From an uncultured Bacteroidota bacterium (GTDB lineage Bacteria > Bacteroidota > Bacteroidia > Chitinophagales > Chitinophagaceae), in the NCBI GenBank assembly GCA_937928385.1, contig CALEZD010000068.1, positions 1 through 27,800 on the forward strand: a stretch of 27,800 nt of DNA. Reading direction: 5' to 3'. Made by a program: the position numbers and the translations under genes. Positions within the stretch are counted from its first letter, which is position 1. Every line of letters begins with the position of its first letter. The notes beneath the pieces were generated by a model. That model saw nothing but the letters and a program-made list of their open reading frames with translations. It did not search any database and had not been told where the DNA came from. Of this stretch, positions 8,196 through 15,794 are shown one piece after another.

Positions 8196-8771
8196 TTGCC
8201 TATAGCTTTGGCATATAATATACCCGGACAGGCTAGTGAGTTAGAAGAACTCATCAACGGATGCGCGAAAAACGACCGCGCCTGCCAGGAGAGGCTGTAC
8301 AAGCTTTTTTATCCAAAGATGATGGCTGTGGTAAGGCGGTATATTGATCATTACGAACAGGCGGAAGAAGTATTGAACAACGGTTTTTTGAGGGCTTTTC
8401 AAAAAATTGACCAATATACCTTCCAGGGCTCTTTCGAAGGTTGGCTCAGGAAAATAGTTTTTCACTCAGTATCAGACTACGTGAAGCAGAATACACGTTA
8501 TAATGAAAAGATACTGCTGGTGGAAAAAGATGAGTATGTACATAAAGACCACGCTGATAAGATGTATTACGAGCAATTGTTGCAATTAGTACAACTCTTG
8601 CCCGATGCTACCAGGTCTGTGTTCAATATGTATATCATGGAGGGGTTTTCGCACAAAGAGATAGGCAAAATGCTCGGCATTAGCGAAGGAACCTCGAAAT
8701 GGCACTTATCGGAAGGCAGGCGGATATTGAAAGACAAAATAGAACGACTACAACTACATTATAAAAAATAA
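8196..8771 (+). CDS. ECF-type RNA polymerase sigma factor
   Basis: A 191-residue sigma-70 family factor with only regions 2 and 4. Region 2 spans about 20-95: YKLFYPKMMAVVRRYIDHYEQAEEVLN is the core-binding helix pair, and FQGSFEGWLRKIVFHSVSDYVK corresponds to the -10 recognition part. Region 4 spans about 130-185, with LLPDATRSVFNMYIMEGFSHKEIGKMLGIS and the recognition helix EGTSKWHL. The start is uncertain: no ATG lies before region 2, so TTG at 8196 (or in-frame TTG at 8208) is used; a TAA at 8175-8177 bounds the frame. The gene is 13 bases upstream of the barrel protein gene and almost surely cotranscribed with it, so that protein is the best candidate for its regulator. Confidence 0.88.
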   Translation: MPIALAYNIPGQASELEELINGCAKNDRACQERLYKLFYPKMMAVVRRYIDHYEQAEEVLNNGFLRAFQKIDQYTFQGSFEGWLRKIVFHSVSDYVKQNTRYNEKILLVEKDEYVHKDHADKMYYEQLLQLVQLLPDATRSVFNMYIMEGFSHKEIGKMLGISEGTSKWHLSEGRRILKDKIERLQLHYKK

Positions 8772-8784
8772 AATTTTATCCCAG

Positions 8785-10602
8785 ATGGATAAAAACATGA
8801 TTAAAATAGATGATTTGCTGCGACAGCGCCTTGGCGATGCCGAGGAGCAGGAGCGTCCGGGAGCCTGGCTCCACATGAAGGACCTCCTGGACCAGCAAAT
8901 GCCTGTGAGAGGGGTTCCGGGTGCTTTTAACTGGCGCCGCATGTTTGGCTACTTAGGTGGTTTGGTACTATTACTGGCAGTATCTGCCGGTGGTTACCAG
9001 GCATTACAGTCATTTAACTCAGAAGCTCCGCTGGCAGACAATACAGGTACAGGCAAGGTTGCTACACCTGCAACAGGTTTGGCCGGAGTAGCCTCTAATA
9101 CAGCTATGCCGCAGGAAATGCAGGAAGCCCATGTTAACGCAGAACAGCCCGAAATGGCAGCTGTAACTAATACTACTGCAACACAGCCCGCGCAACAAAT
9201 GACAACAACTGCCGGTGACGAACCAGTAGTAGCTAAGAGCAATCAAAAAGACAACGTTGCTATCAATGACAACAACCCCGGCAATAACGACAACAAAACG
9301 CAACAAAGCACAACGGTAACCGGCACTACAACAGTAACAAAAACTGCAGTTGATGCAACAAAAAACAACAAAAAGAATATAATACCATCTTCAGGTAATA
9401 CAACTTCAGCTAATAAAGCTGGTGATGCTACCTACGATAAATCATTGATTGGCAAGTCTTCAGGTCAGAACAAACCGGAATCAGGCGCTGGCCAGGCCGG
9501 TACTGCCAACAACATCACTGGTAGCAACAAAACAGCAGATAACCTGCCAGGTATGCAAACGGCTAAAAACACAAAACCGACAGAGCCTGGTCATATAGAA
9601 AAAGAAGTACCATACAATAAAATAGAAATACAGGAACGTGAGAGCAAAAACGGGATGGTTAAAAAAGATACCATATTCAATGGAGAAGATGTGATGAAGG
9701 TAAAAGTGCCTAATGATAAAGGCCTGCTGGCATTGAATAAAAAAGAAGATAACAATAGCGGAAGTAATATGAACCCCGCGGCAGCAGCCCCGGCATCCAA
9801 TAAAGAAACCAGCGAGGAAAATGCCGGTATGCAAAAGCTGGGCGACCACAAAGTAGCCAGCAAAAAAATGAAGAACTACAACCCGCACAGATTTGAAGAA
9901 ATGGTGCGCAACGCCAAATTCAGGATGGGTGCTATGAAGTTCTATCCGGGCATAGTTGGTGGTATCAACGGAACTGTTAATGGCAACCTGGGGGTACATG
10001 CCGGCCTGGCAGGCAACCTGTCTGTGAGCGACCGCTGGACGATATTGGCAGAAGTGAAATATGCGCACAGGTTCAACTTTGCTAAAGAGAGGATGCAGGA
10101 TGACTTCATCAAGGACGTGAAGTTTGCTAATATCAATGGACAGGGTGTATATACTTATGACTCTATAGAGCATTATTACAACTTCGGCAGTTATGCCAGC
10201 CTGGAAGTGCCACTGATGGTAACATACAGCAAAGACAGGTGGATATATATGCTGGGTGCCAACTTCAGGTACAACTTTAAAATCAGCAACCTGCAGGAAG
10301 TGGAGCAACGCTACCTGCTGGAGCAATCGCTGACATCCACTACAGAGCCTAAGTTCTCTACCCAAAAACAAATATTGCTGACCGATTTCTCACCATCTAT
10401 GAACATAGGGCCAATGCTTGGTGTTGGATACCAGGCCTTACCTGGTCTAAGGCTAGACCTGAGGGTAAGCAACTCATTATGGAACAACTCCCGGACTTAT
10501 GGAGAGAAAGAAATCTCAAAAAGCCTGCACAACATACCCCAGGTGCAGTTTAACATTACTCATCGTTTCAGGAGTACCAAACCATACAAACGAGCTCAAT
10601 AA
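8785..10602 (+). CDS. Anti-sigma-like head, membrane helix and outer-membrane barrel protein
   Basis: A 605-residue protein in four parts. Residues 1-50 are charged and helical, with DDLLRQRLGDAE and GAWLHMKDLL, resembling the short cytoplasmic heads of Bacteroidota sigma-factor partners. Residues about 53-70 are one hydrophobic helix. Residues about 78-380 are a low-complexity linker rich in Asn, Thr, Gln, Lys and Gly. Residues about 380-605 alternate in the way of an 8-10 stranded outer-membrane barrel (OMP_b-brl/PorT type) and end in a polar and basic tail. The gene follows the ECF sigma gene by 13 bases. I infer that it senses envelope state and controls the sigma factor, with the linker crossing the periplasm. 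Alternatively the helix is a long signal sequence that is removed. A terminator follows at 10628. Confidence 0.75.
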   Translation: MDKNMIKIDDLLRQRLGDAEEQERPGAWLHMKDLLDQQMPVRGVPGAFNWRRMFGYLGGLVLLLAVSAGGYQALQSFNSEAPLADNTGTGKVATPATGLAGVASNTAMPQEMQEAHVNAEQPEMAAVTNTTATQPAQQMTTTAGDEPVVAKSNQKDNVAINDNNPGNNDNKTQQSTTVTGTTTVTKTAVDATKNNKKNIIPSSGNTTSANKAGDATYDKSLIGKSSGQNKPESGAGQAGTANNITGSNKTADNLPGMQTAKNTKPTEPGHIEKEVPYNKIEIQERESKNGMVKKDTIFNGEDVMKVKVPNDKGLLALNKKEDNNSGSNMNPAAAAPASNKETSEENAGMQKLGDHKVASKKMKNYNPHRFEEMVRNAKFRMGAMKFYPGIVGGINGTVNGNLGVHAGLAGNLSVSDRWTILAEVKYAHRFNFAKERMQDDFIKDVKFANINGQGVYTYDSIEHYYNFGSYASLEVPLMVTYSKDRWIYMLGANFRYNFKISNLQEVEQRYLLEQSLTSTTEPKFSTQKQILLTDFSPSMNIGPMLGVGYQALPGLRLDLRVSNSLWNNSRTYGEKEISKSLHNIPQVQFNITHRFRSTKPYKRAQ

Positions 10603-10627
10603 CAGGTAAATGATATAGAAAATCACG

Positions 10628-10663
10628 ACTGCCGTTACCAACATGTAACGGCAGTTTTCTTTT
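10628..10663 (+). terminator. Rho-independent terminator of the sigma operon
   Basis: An 11-bp perfect stem, ACTGCCGTTAC (10628-10638) and GTAACGGCAGT (10645-10655), has a 6-base loop and is followed by TTTCTTTT. It closes the two-gene sigma operon 25 bases after its stop. Confidence 0.85.
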
Positions 10664-10680
10664 ACACGTGTGGTGTAAAA
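10660..10680. repeat. Perfect 8-bp dyad upstream of the SDR gene
   Basis: TTTTACAC (10660-10667) and GTGTAAAA (10673-10680) are perfect inverted copies around GTGTG. The dyad starts inside the T tract of the preceding terminator and lies about 58 bases before the SDR start. It may be an operator or simply extend the terminator. Confidence 0.3.
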
Positions 10681-10737
10681 TCTCCCGCAGATTATTTTAT
10701 TTACATTAAATTCATGTCTGCTTAAAAACATTAGGTG

Positions 10738-11439
10738 ATGAACATAGTAGTAACAGGAGCGAGCAAAGGAATTGGTTTTGATACGGCATTAGCTTTAGCT
10801 GACGACAGCAGCAACAAAGTCATTGCATTATCGCGAGATGTACGGGGGTTGGAACTACTGAAAAAAACAGCATTGAACAATAGGTATACTAACATGGATA
10901 TTTATCCTATTGACCTATTAAGAATAACAGAAGATGAAATTGGCGAAATAGCAGGTAAGTATCAGCAGATAGACGCATTAATCAACAATGCAGGTATACT
11001 CATCAACAAACCTTTTACCGAGCTGACTGCGGAAGATTGGCAGTCAGTCTTCAATACCAATTTGTTTGCCACTGTGCAGTTAATTAAGTTCCTGCTTCCG
11101 TATATGAAGCACAAGGAATTGTCGCATATAATTAACATCGGAAGTATGGGTGGCTTTACGGGCACCAGCAAGTTCAATGGGCTAACTGCCTACAGCGCCA
11201 GCAAAGCCGCGTTGGGCAACCTGACTGAAACACTGGCTGAAGAGTTGAAGGAGTATAATATACATGTGAATTGCCTGGCGCTGGGGTCTGTCAATACATC
11301 TATGCTGCAAGATGCTTTCCCCGGTTACAAAGCCCCTGTTGACAGTGCAGACATGGCAAGGTTTATTGCATTCTTTTGCAAGCAGGCACATCATTTCATT
11401 AATGGTAAAATCCTTCCTATATCTGTGACTACCCCATAA
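10738..11439 (+). CDS. Short-chain dehydrogenase/reductase (SDR)
   Basis: A 233-residue classical SDR, an NAD(P)-dependent oxidoreductase of the cytoplasm. It has the Rossmann glycine motif TGASKGIG (6-13), NNAG (83-86), a catalytic serine in the INIGSMGG segment (Ser136) and the YSASK motif with Tyr152 and Lys156. SRD near residue 33, after the second strand, hints at NADP(H) preference. The substrate cannot be read from sequence. I chose the ATG at 10738; a GTG just before it (10735) is in frame and adds one residue. The gene stands alone after a strong terminator and converges on the GNAT gene 70 bases on. Confidence 0.88.
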   Translation: MNIVVTGASKGIGFDTALALADDSSNKVIALSRDVRGLELLKKTALNNRYTNMDIYPIDLLRITEDEIGEIAGKYQQIDALINNAGILINKPFTELTAEDWQSVFNTNLFATVQLIKFLLPYMKHKELSHIINIGSMGGFTGTSKFNGLTAYSASKAALGNLTETLAEELKEYNIHVNCLALGSVNTSMLQDAFPGYKAPVDSADMARFIAFFCKQAHHFINGKILPISVTTP

Positions 11440-11509
11440 TAATCAGGTGTACGCAGGGAAAGTAATGTTTGCTCTTTTCAGGGAAAATCAAGAGAGAGAG
11501 ACTTTTCTA

Positions 11510-12073
11510 TCAGAACAATGCATCCCAGTCATTGTCACTATGTATTCTTTTGCTATCCGCAGATACGAAACTGCTCTCATCCTCCATTTCGTAATAGTTC
11601 CATATTTCCTCGTCGCCCTCTCTCGTAAACATTCGCTCGCCTGAAAACACAAAACCACCGGCTGCAAGACAGCTGTCTAATGAAGTGCCGGGAATAGCCC
11701 TGGAGCAAATTTTGTCCATCTTAAGGCCGTCGAATGCCAATAATACCAGGTGATTTATAACCGAAGGAATGTGTTCTTTGTATTGAGGAGCAATGTAGCA
11801 AACTACTTCGTACAAGCCTGTTTCTTCAAGAAAATGGAACCCGCCTATACCTATGATACCTGTACCTGCTATATACACACCACCCGGGGCTACACCATGC
11901 TCTACCCTATGGTCGTCAAAAATCGCAATCAACTCATCTGCCGGAATCCTGCTATCCAATCCAGCGGGGTAATGACCCTGCTCCTCAGCAAAATGAGCCA
12001 AAACAACTTCCATATCTCGGCAATTGAGTTCAGAAAAGTACTGTATTTCTATATCCTGGCTATGTAACTGCAT
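11510..12073 (-). CDS. GNAT-family N-acetyltransferase-like protein
   Basis: A 187-residue cytoplasmic protein with the outline of a GNAT acyltransferase, which transfers an acyl group from CoA to an amine. Support comes from IIGIGGFHFLEETGLYEVVCYIAP (strands 4-5 with a bulge), a following helix (about 105-120) and the CSRAIPGTSLDSCLAAGGFVFSGERMF segment, which resembles the RimJ-type N-x-x-S-x-x-x-x-x-x-x-G-F motif. The usual acetyl-CoA pyrophosphate loop (Q/R-x-x-G-x-G/A) is poorly kept and reads APQYKEHIPS, so activity is uncertain. The C-terminal 40 residues are acidic and lie outside the domain. It is monocistronic and convergent with the SDR gene. Confidence 0.55.
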   Translation of the reverse strand: MQLHSQDIEIQYFSELNCRDMEVVLAHFAEEQGHYPAGLDSRIPADELIAIFDDHRVEHGVAPGGVYIAGTGIIGIGGFHFLEETGLYEVVCYIAPQYKEHIPSVINHLVLLAFDGLKMDKICSRAIPGTSLDSCLAAGGFVFSGERMFTREGDEEIWNYYEMEDESSFVSADSKRIHSDNDWDALF

Positions 12074-12142
12074 AAATCAACTTTTTAATGGGCAATAAAG
12101 ATACGCATTTTTTATTATATATCGTATTTTCTCCTGTATTTT

Positions 12143-12161
12143 ATACCCCCCGGGGGAGTAT
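12143..12161. repeat. GC-rich palindrome upstream of a sigma-54-like promoter
   Basis: A dyad centred on CCCCCGGGGG (12147-12156), flanked by ATAC on the left and GTAT on the right with one unpaired A at 12157, stands out sharply in an AT-rich region. It lies about 45 bases upstream of the TTGGCACG element at 12204 and may be a binding site for an activator. Confidence 0.35.
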
Positions 12162-12203
12162 GATTGTCATACATAAGTATTATTTAACGTTTTCTCCAAA
12201 CCA

Positions 12204-12219
12204 TTGGCACGTTTTTTAC
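12204..12219 (+). promoter_or_regulatory. Sigma-54-like -24/-12 promoter
   Basis: TTGGCACG (12204-12211), four bases, then TTAC (12216-12219). The sigma-54 consensus is YTGGCACG-N4-TTGC; the -24 element is exact and the -12 element has one change (A for G at -13). Predicted transcription start is near 12231, 14 bases before the ATG at 12245. No other sequence in the window looked like this promoter. Confidence 0.4.
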
Positions 12220-12244
12220 GTTTATACATGTAAACACCTGTACT

Positions 12245-12640
12245 ATGCGTTTAAAAGTATTACTGACCGGCAAAGATAAATTCAGCATGGAACCTGATGC
12301 TGAAATGTTAAGGGAAAGAGGCTTCCTGGTTTACAGGTGCGATGAGCATGTTATCAATGACATGATAGAAGAATTGCATCCTGATGTGTTAATTATCAGT
12401 CCAACCGAAGGCCAGGCATCAGCCACAAACCTGTACAGGCGGTTACTTAAGAGTATTAAATATGCCGCCCTGCCACTGATATATACACTTTCTGAAGATG
12501 ACACTTATATAGTAAACAGCAGGCGCAACATTAGGAACAAAACCAGCTATATAGTAGATAACATAATTGATGGCATCAAAACAGCTCTCAACACCAATAA
12601 TAAAGGGCTGAATAACTTAACGCTTAAAGTAGCTTCCTAA
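12245..12640 (+). CDS. Receiver-like protein lacking the phospho-acceptor Asp
   Basis: A 131-residue cytoplasmic protein whose strand-helix order fits a response-regulator receiver domain: LKVLLTGKD (strand 1), a helix ending in RERG, FLVYRC (strand 2), HPDVLIIS (strand 3), LPLIYTLSEDD (strand 4) and TSYIVDNIIDGIKTAL (strand 5 and last helix). In a true receiver an aspartate ends strand 3; here that place is Ser52 followed by Pro53. The usual Lys-Pro after strand 5 is missing too. I read it as a pseudo-receiver or an unrelated fold with similar layout. No output domain is attached. A sigma-54-like promoter lies just upstream. Its TAA overlaps the stop codon of the convergent DoxX gene by three bases. 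Confidence 0.5.
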   Translation: MRLKVLLTGKDKFSMEPDAEMLRERGFLVYRCDEHVINDMIEELHPDVLIISPTEGQASATNLYRRLLKSIKYAALPLIYTLSEDDTYIVNSRRNIRNKTSYIVDNIIDGIKTALNTNNKGLNNLTLKVAS

Positions 12641-13044
12641 CCTTTATCAATAGAATACTTGCCCGGGCCAAGTATGAATAACCCAAGGAAAACAAAGGCC
12701 AGCTCAATGGAATGATATGATTTACTGAAGGGGTCGCCACCCATAATATGTTTGGTAGCAGCTACCACCATAGTGATAAACAGCAATAGCGCTGCAGGCC
12801 TGGTCATATATCCAATTACTAATAGCAATCCGCCGACAGATTCAGCAAACGCAGCCATAAATCCCCAAAATTCCGGTGCGTATGTTATTCCAAAATTTTC
12901 CATGGCTCCACCCAGTTTGGCCCAACGTTCAGGGCCGCCCAGTAGTTTGGGATATCCGTGCATTATCATCATTGCACCAATACCGGCACGCAATACTAAC
13001 AATGCGAAATTTGAATACTTACCGAGTTTACTGAATAATGCCAT
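12637..13044 (-). CDS. DoxX-family membrane protein
   Basis: A 135-residue inner-membrane protein with four predicted helices. The family pattern is clear: RAGIGAMMIMHGYPKLLGG in the first helix and loop, then a W-x-x-LG-x-x-M segment, FMAAFAESVGGLLLVIGYMTRPAALLL in helices 2-3 and a final helix with FLGLFILGPG. DoxX proteins are linked in other bacteria to redox balance and to thiosulfate:quinone oxidoreductase subunits, but most homologues have no proven role. The gene overlaps the stop of the convergent receiver-like gene and is divergent from the aminotransferase gene 177 bases upstream. Confidence 0.85.
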   Translation of the reverse strand: MALFSKLGKYSNFALLVLRAGIGAMMIMHGYPKLLGGPERWAKLGGAMENFGITYAPEFWGFMAAFAESVGGLLLVIGYMTRPAALLLFITMVVAATKHIMGGDPFSKSYHSIELAFVFLGLFILGPGKYSIDKG

Positions 13045-13176
13045 ACCTGTATAGTTTCTGAATGGGAAAATACAAATTCCGCCGTTCTGAAAATCATTTT
13101 CCTAACAAGATGTTATCCACCTGCTAAATGCATGTTATTCGGATTAGTCAAATTCATATTCAGGCTATAGCCATCC

Positions 13177-13184
13177 TATATTTG
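13177..13184 (+). promoter_or_regulatory. -7 promoter box of the aminotransferase gene
   Basis: TATATTTG fits TAnnTTTG exactly. It places transcription start near 13190 and leaves a leader of about 30 nt before the ATG at 13222. No good -33 TTTG is seen. Confidence 0.5.
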
Positions 13185-13221
13185 GCGCAGGATAAGATAA
13201 AAAACACAAAATATTACATAT

Positions 13222-14463
13222 ATGATATCTAACCTGATGACAATAGCTGCAGCACTAAAAGGCCTGTTTGTCATGCATGCCATCAACGGTGATATGCTAA
13301 AACTGTTTCGTGAGAAAGATTTAGCTGACACAGATATTCCATTCAACAAACCATACCTGACAGGTTTTGAACAGAAGTACCTTAACGACGTTCTGTCAAA
13401 GGGCAAATTAGCCGGTGATGGCTCTTATTCCCGTAAATGCCAGGAGTACTTCAAGATGATGTATAATGTCAAGGAGTGCCTGCTGACCACGTCGTGTACG
13501 GATGCGCTGGAAATGGCTGCTATATTACTGGATATACAACCGGCCGATGAAGTGATAGTGCCCTCTTATACTTTCGTATCTACTGCCAATGCTTTTATGC
13601 TGAGAGGCGCTAAGATAGTATTTGCAGATAGCCGGGGGGATTATCCCGGAATAGATGAAGACAGTATAGAGGAATTGATAACACACAAAACCAAAGCTAT
13701 AGTAGTAGTACATTACGCCGGTATAGCTACCGATATGGACAGGGTAATGGATATAGCCAACAGGCATAACTTGTTTGTGGTAGAGGATGCCGCCCAGGGT
13801 ATAGATGCCTGGTACAAAAACCGGGCGTTGGGCACTATTGGCCACATGGGTGTTATGTCCTTTCACGAAACCAAGAATGTCATTGCAGGCGAGGGTGGGA
13901 TGTTGATGATCAATGACGAACAGTTTAGCAAACGTGCAGAGGTAATACGTGAAAAGGGCACCAACCGGGCCAACTTTTTAAGGGGTGAGGTAGACAAATA
14001 CGGATGGGTAGATGTGGGATCCTCTTTTCTGCCTAATGAGATGACTGCTGCCTTTTTGTACGCCCAGCTGGAACAATTGCAAAAAATACAAAATAAGCGT
14101 ATGGCAATATGGCACCGATATTATGAAGAGCTTAAAGAACTGGAAGTTCTGGGCTTTGCACGTCTGCCTGTTGTGCCTGATTATGCTATACACAACGGAC
14201 ACATATTTTACCTGGTACTGACCGACAATGACACGAGGGAGAAACTAAGGGCTTATCTCAAAAAAATGGGTATATCCGCTGTTTTCCACTATAACCCTTT
14301 ACATAGTTCAGAATATTTCATGGGCAAACATGATGGAAGGAAACTGGATGAATGTGAAAATTATGACCAATGCCTGCTACGCTTGCCTATTTATGCCGGT
14401 ATGACACTTAACGAGCAAAAGACAGTCATCAATAAAGTATGGCGTTTCTTTCTGCAGAAATAA
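13222..14463 (+). CDS. WecE/RffA-type dTDP-4-amino-4,6-dideoxygalactose transaminase
   Basis: A PLP-dependent aminotransferase of the DegT/DnrJ/EryC1/StrS family that converts dTDP-4-keto-6-deoxyglucose to dTDP-4-amino-4,6-dideoxygalactose. The match to E. coli WecE is strong along the chain: KLAGDGSYSRKCQE, DEVIVPSYTFVSTANAFMLR, VVHYAGIATDMD, FVVEDAAQG, SFHETKN with PLP lysine Lys218, IREKGTNR and VFHYNPLHSS. The first ~38 residues lie outside the family core (WecE starts at the equivalent of IPFNKPYL). In-frame ATGs at 13237, 13273 and 13294 are alternative starts; 13222 is kept because the -7 box lies upstream. No other sugar-nucleotide or O-antigen gene is adjacent, so its product must join a pathway coded elsewhere. 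A strong terminator follows. Confidence 0.87.
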   Translation: MISNLMTIAAALKGLFVMHAINGDMLKLFREKDLADTDIPFNKPYLTGFEQKYLNDVLSKGKLAGDGSYSRKCQEYFKMMYNVKECLLTTSCTDALEMAAILLDIQPADEVIVPSYTFVSTANAFMLRGAKIVFADSRGDYPGIDEDSIEELITHKTKAIVVVHYAGIATDMDRVMDIANRHNLFVVEDAAQGIDAWYKNRALGTIGHMGVMSFHETKNVIAGEGGMLMINDEQFSKRAEVIREKGTNRANFLRGEVDKYGWVDVGSSFLPNEMTAAFLYAQLEQLQKIQNKRMAIWHRYYEELKELEVLGFARLPVVPDYAIHNGHIFYLVLTDNDTREKLRAYLKKMGISAVFHYNPLHSSEYFMGKHDGRKLDECENYDQCLLRLPIYAGMTLNEQKTVINKVWRFFLQK

Positions 14464-14465
14464 CT

Positions 14466-14504
14466 ATAATTAAAGAGCCCGCATGACAAGGGCTCTTTAA
14501 TTAT
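14466..14504. terminator. Bidirectional terminator between the aminotransferase and pgk genes
   Basis: A perfect 15-bp stem (14466-14480 and 14490-14504, core AAAGAGCCC / GGGCTCTTT) has a 9-base loop. A-rich and T-rich outer arms supply a T tract on both strands, so it can end the aminotransferase transcript rightward and the pgk transcript leftward. Confidence 0.9.
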
Positions 14505-14517
14505 ATCATGTACCTGC

Positions 14518-15729
14518 TCAATTTTTTATAGCCGCAATACCAGGCAGTTCTTTACCCTCAAAGAACTCCAGCATAGCGCCCCCACCGGTCGATACATAAC
14601 TCACATCGTTGGCAAAGCCGAACTTGTTAACCGCAGCTACACTATCGCCGCCGCCTACTAATGAGAAGGCCCCGTTCTTTGTAGCTTCTACCACAGCCTC
14701 AGCTATGGTCTTGGTACCGTGTTGAAACTTTTCCATTTCAAACACTCCCATAGGGCCATTCCACAGTATCGTCTTCGACTCCTTTACCACTTTGCTGAAT
14801 GTATCGCAGGCTATGGGGCCTATGTCCAATCCCATCCAGCCATCGGGTATTTCTGTATTGGCCGATGATGAGGTGTTGGCATCAGGGGCAAATTTGTCTG
14901 CCAGTATGCTATCTGAAGGCAAGTGGATGCACACGCCTTTAGCTTCAGCTTTTTTCAACAATTCGTTGGCCATATCCAGCCTGTCATCTTCACAAAGAGA
15001 GTTGCCTATTTTGCCACCCTGTGCCTTGAAGAAGGTATATGCCATACCACCACCTATGATGATGTCTGTAGCCCTATCCAACAGGTTTTCAATAATCAGT
15101 ATTTTATCTGACACCTTAGCACCACCAATGATGGCAGTGAATGGTTTCTGAGCTTCGTTCATCACCTTGTTGGCTGCTATTATCTCCGCTTCCATCAACA
15201 GCCCGAACATTTTGTCTTCCGCAGGGAAAAACTCTGCTACTAAAGCCGTAGAAGCGTGTGCGCGGTGCGCGGTGCCGAATGCATCATTCACATACACATC
15301 GCCCAGTTTGGCCAGCTTCTCAGCAAAGTCACGGTCGCCACCCTCTTCATGTTGGGTAAAACGCAGGTTTTCCAGCAGCAGCACTTCGCCTGTCTGCAGT
15401 TCGGCTGCCTTGAGCTGAGCCTCGTTGCCTACAGGGTCGGTAGCAAAGTGTACTTCCGTGTCCAGCAAGTGTGCCAGATGGTCTTGTATGCGCTTCAGTG
15501 TGAATTGTGCGAAGTCTTTAGAAGGGTCTTTTTTGATTTCCTTCAGGGGACGTCCCCAATGGCTCATCACTATTACGCTACCGCCGTCTGTCAGTATCTT
15601 TTTAAGTGTAGGTATAGCGGCACGCATACGGGTATCGTCTGTTATCTTGCCATCTTTTATAGGCACGTTGAAGTCAACACGCACCAATGCTTTTTTGCCG
15701 CTGAAGTTGTAGTTGCTGAATTTGCTCAT
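14518..15729 (-). CDS. pgk: Phosphoglycerate kinase
   Basis: The glycolytic kinase that makes ATP and 3-phosphoglycerate from 1,3-bisphosphoglycerate and ADP. At 403 residues it is usual length. The N-terminal substrate domain has ALVRVDFNVPIKDGKITDDTR, VIVMSHWGRP and LLLENLRF; the C-terminal nucleotide domain has AIIGGAKVSDKI, ILWNGPMGVFE and the VGGGDSVAAV glycine loop. The ATG at 15729 directly follows a -7 box, so the transcript is probably nearly leaderless. It lies 65 bases after gap in the same direction, but a terminator stands between them, so the two genes can be transcribed separately. Confidence 0.97.
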   Translation of the reverse strand: MSKFSNYNFSGKKALVRVDFNVPIKDGKITDDTRMRAAIPTLKKILTDGGSVIVMSHWGRPLKEIKKDPSKDFAQFTLKRIQDHLAHLLDTEVHFATDPVGNEAQLKAAELQTGEVLLLENLRFTQHEEGGDRDFAEKLAKLGDVYVNDAFGTAHRAHASTALVAEFFPAEDKMFGLLMEAEIIAANKVMNEAQKPFTAIIGGAKVSDKILIIENLLDRATDIIIGGGMAYTFFKAQGGKIGNSLCEDDRLDMANELLKKAEAKGVCIHLPSDSILADKFAPDANTSSSANTEIPDGWMGLDIGPIACDTFSKVVKESKTILWNGPMGVFEMEKFQHGTKTIAEAVVEATKNGAFSLVGGGDSVAAVNKFGFANDVSYVSTGGGAMLEFFEGKELPGIAAIKN

Positions 15730-15733
15730 GTTA

Positions 15734-15741
15734 CAAAGTTA
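15734..15741 (-). promoter_or_regulatory. -7 promoter box of pgk
   Basis: Read on the minus strand the octamer is TAACTTTG, an exact TAnnTTTG match, with only 4 bases between it and the pgk ATG. Transcription start would fall on or just after the start codon. No -33 TTTG is seen upstream; that DNA is the gap terminator. Confidence 0.55.
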
Positions 15742-15777
15742 TTTAGAAAAGAAACGCCACCAGTAAGGCGGCGTTTC
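15741..15777 (-). terminator. Terminator of gap, between gap and pgk
   Basis: GAAACGCC (15751-15758) and GGCGTTTC (15770-15777) are perfect inverted copies with an 11-base loop. On the minus strand the stem is followed by TTTTCTAAAT. It overlaps the upstream part of the pgk promoter by one base. Confidence 0.75.
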
Positions 15778-15794
15778 AGTATAATAGTTATTGA

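Noticed and set aside
8203..8210. TAGCTTTG as the main promoter box of the sigma gene
   Set aside because: It matches the consensus but lies within the proposed coding start, and no usable start codon follows before region 2; it was kept only as a caveat.
9181..9860. Tandem DNA repeats in the linker of the barrel protein
   Set aside because: The stretch is low in complexity at the protein level (Asn, Thr, Gln, Lys), but no regular repeat unit could be found in the DNA.
9481..10371. 296-codon open frame on the minus strand inside the barrel protein gene
   Set aside because: It is antisense to a gene with a clear domain plan and terminator; its translation is rich in His, Cys and Tyr with no motif, as expected from a shadow frame.
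13222..14463. O-antigen or common-antigen gene cluster around the WecE-type gene
   Set aside because: No other sugar-nucleotide, flippase or polymerase gene lies next to it; the neighbours are DoxX and pgk.
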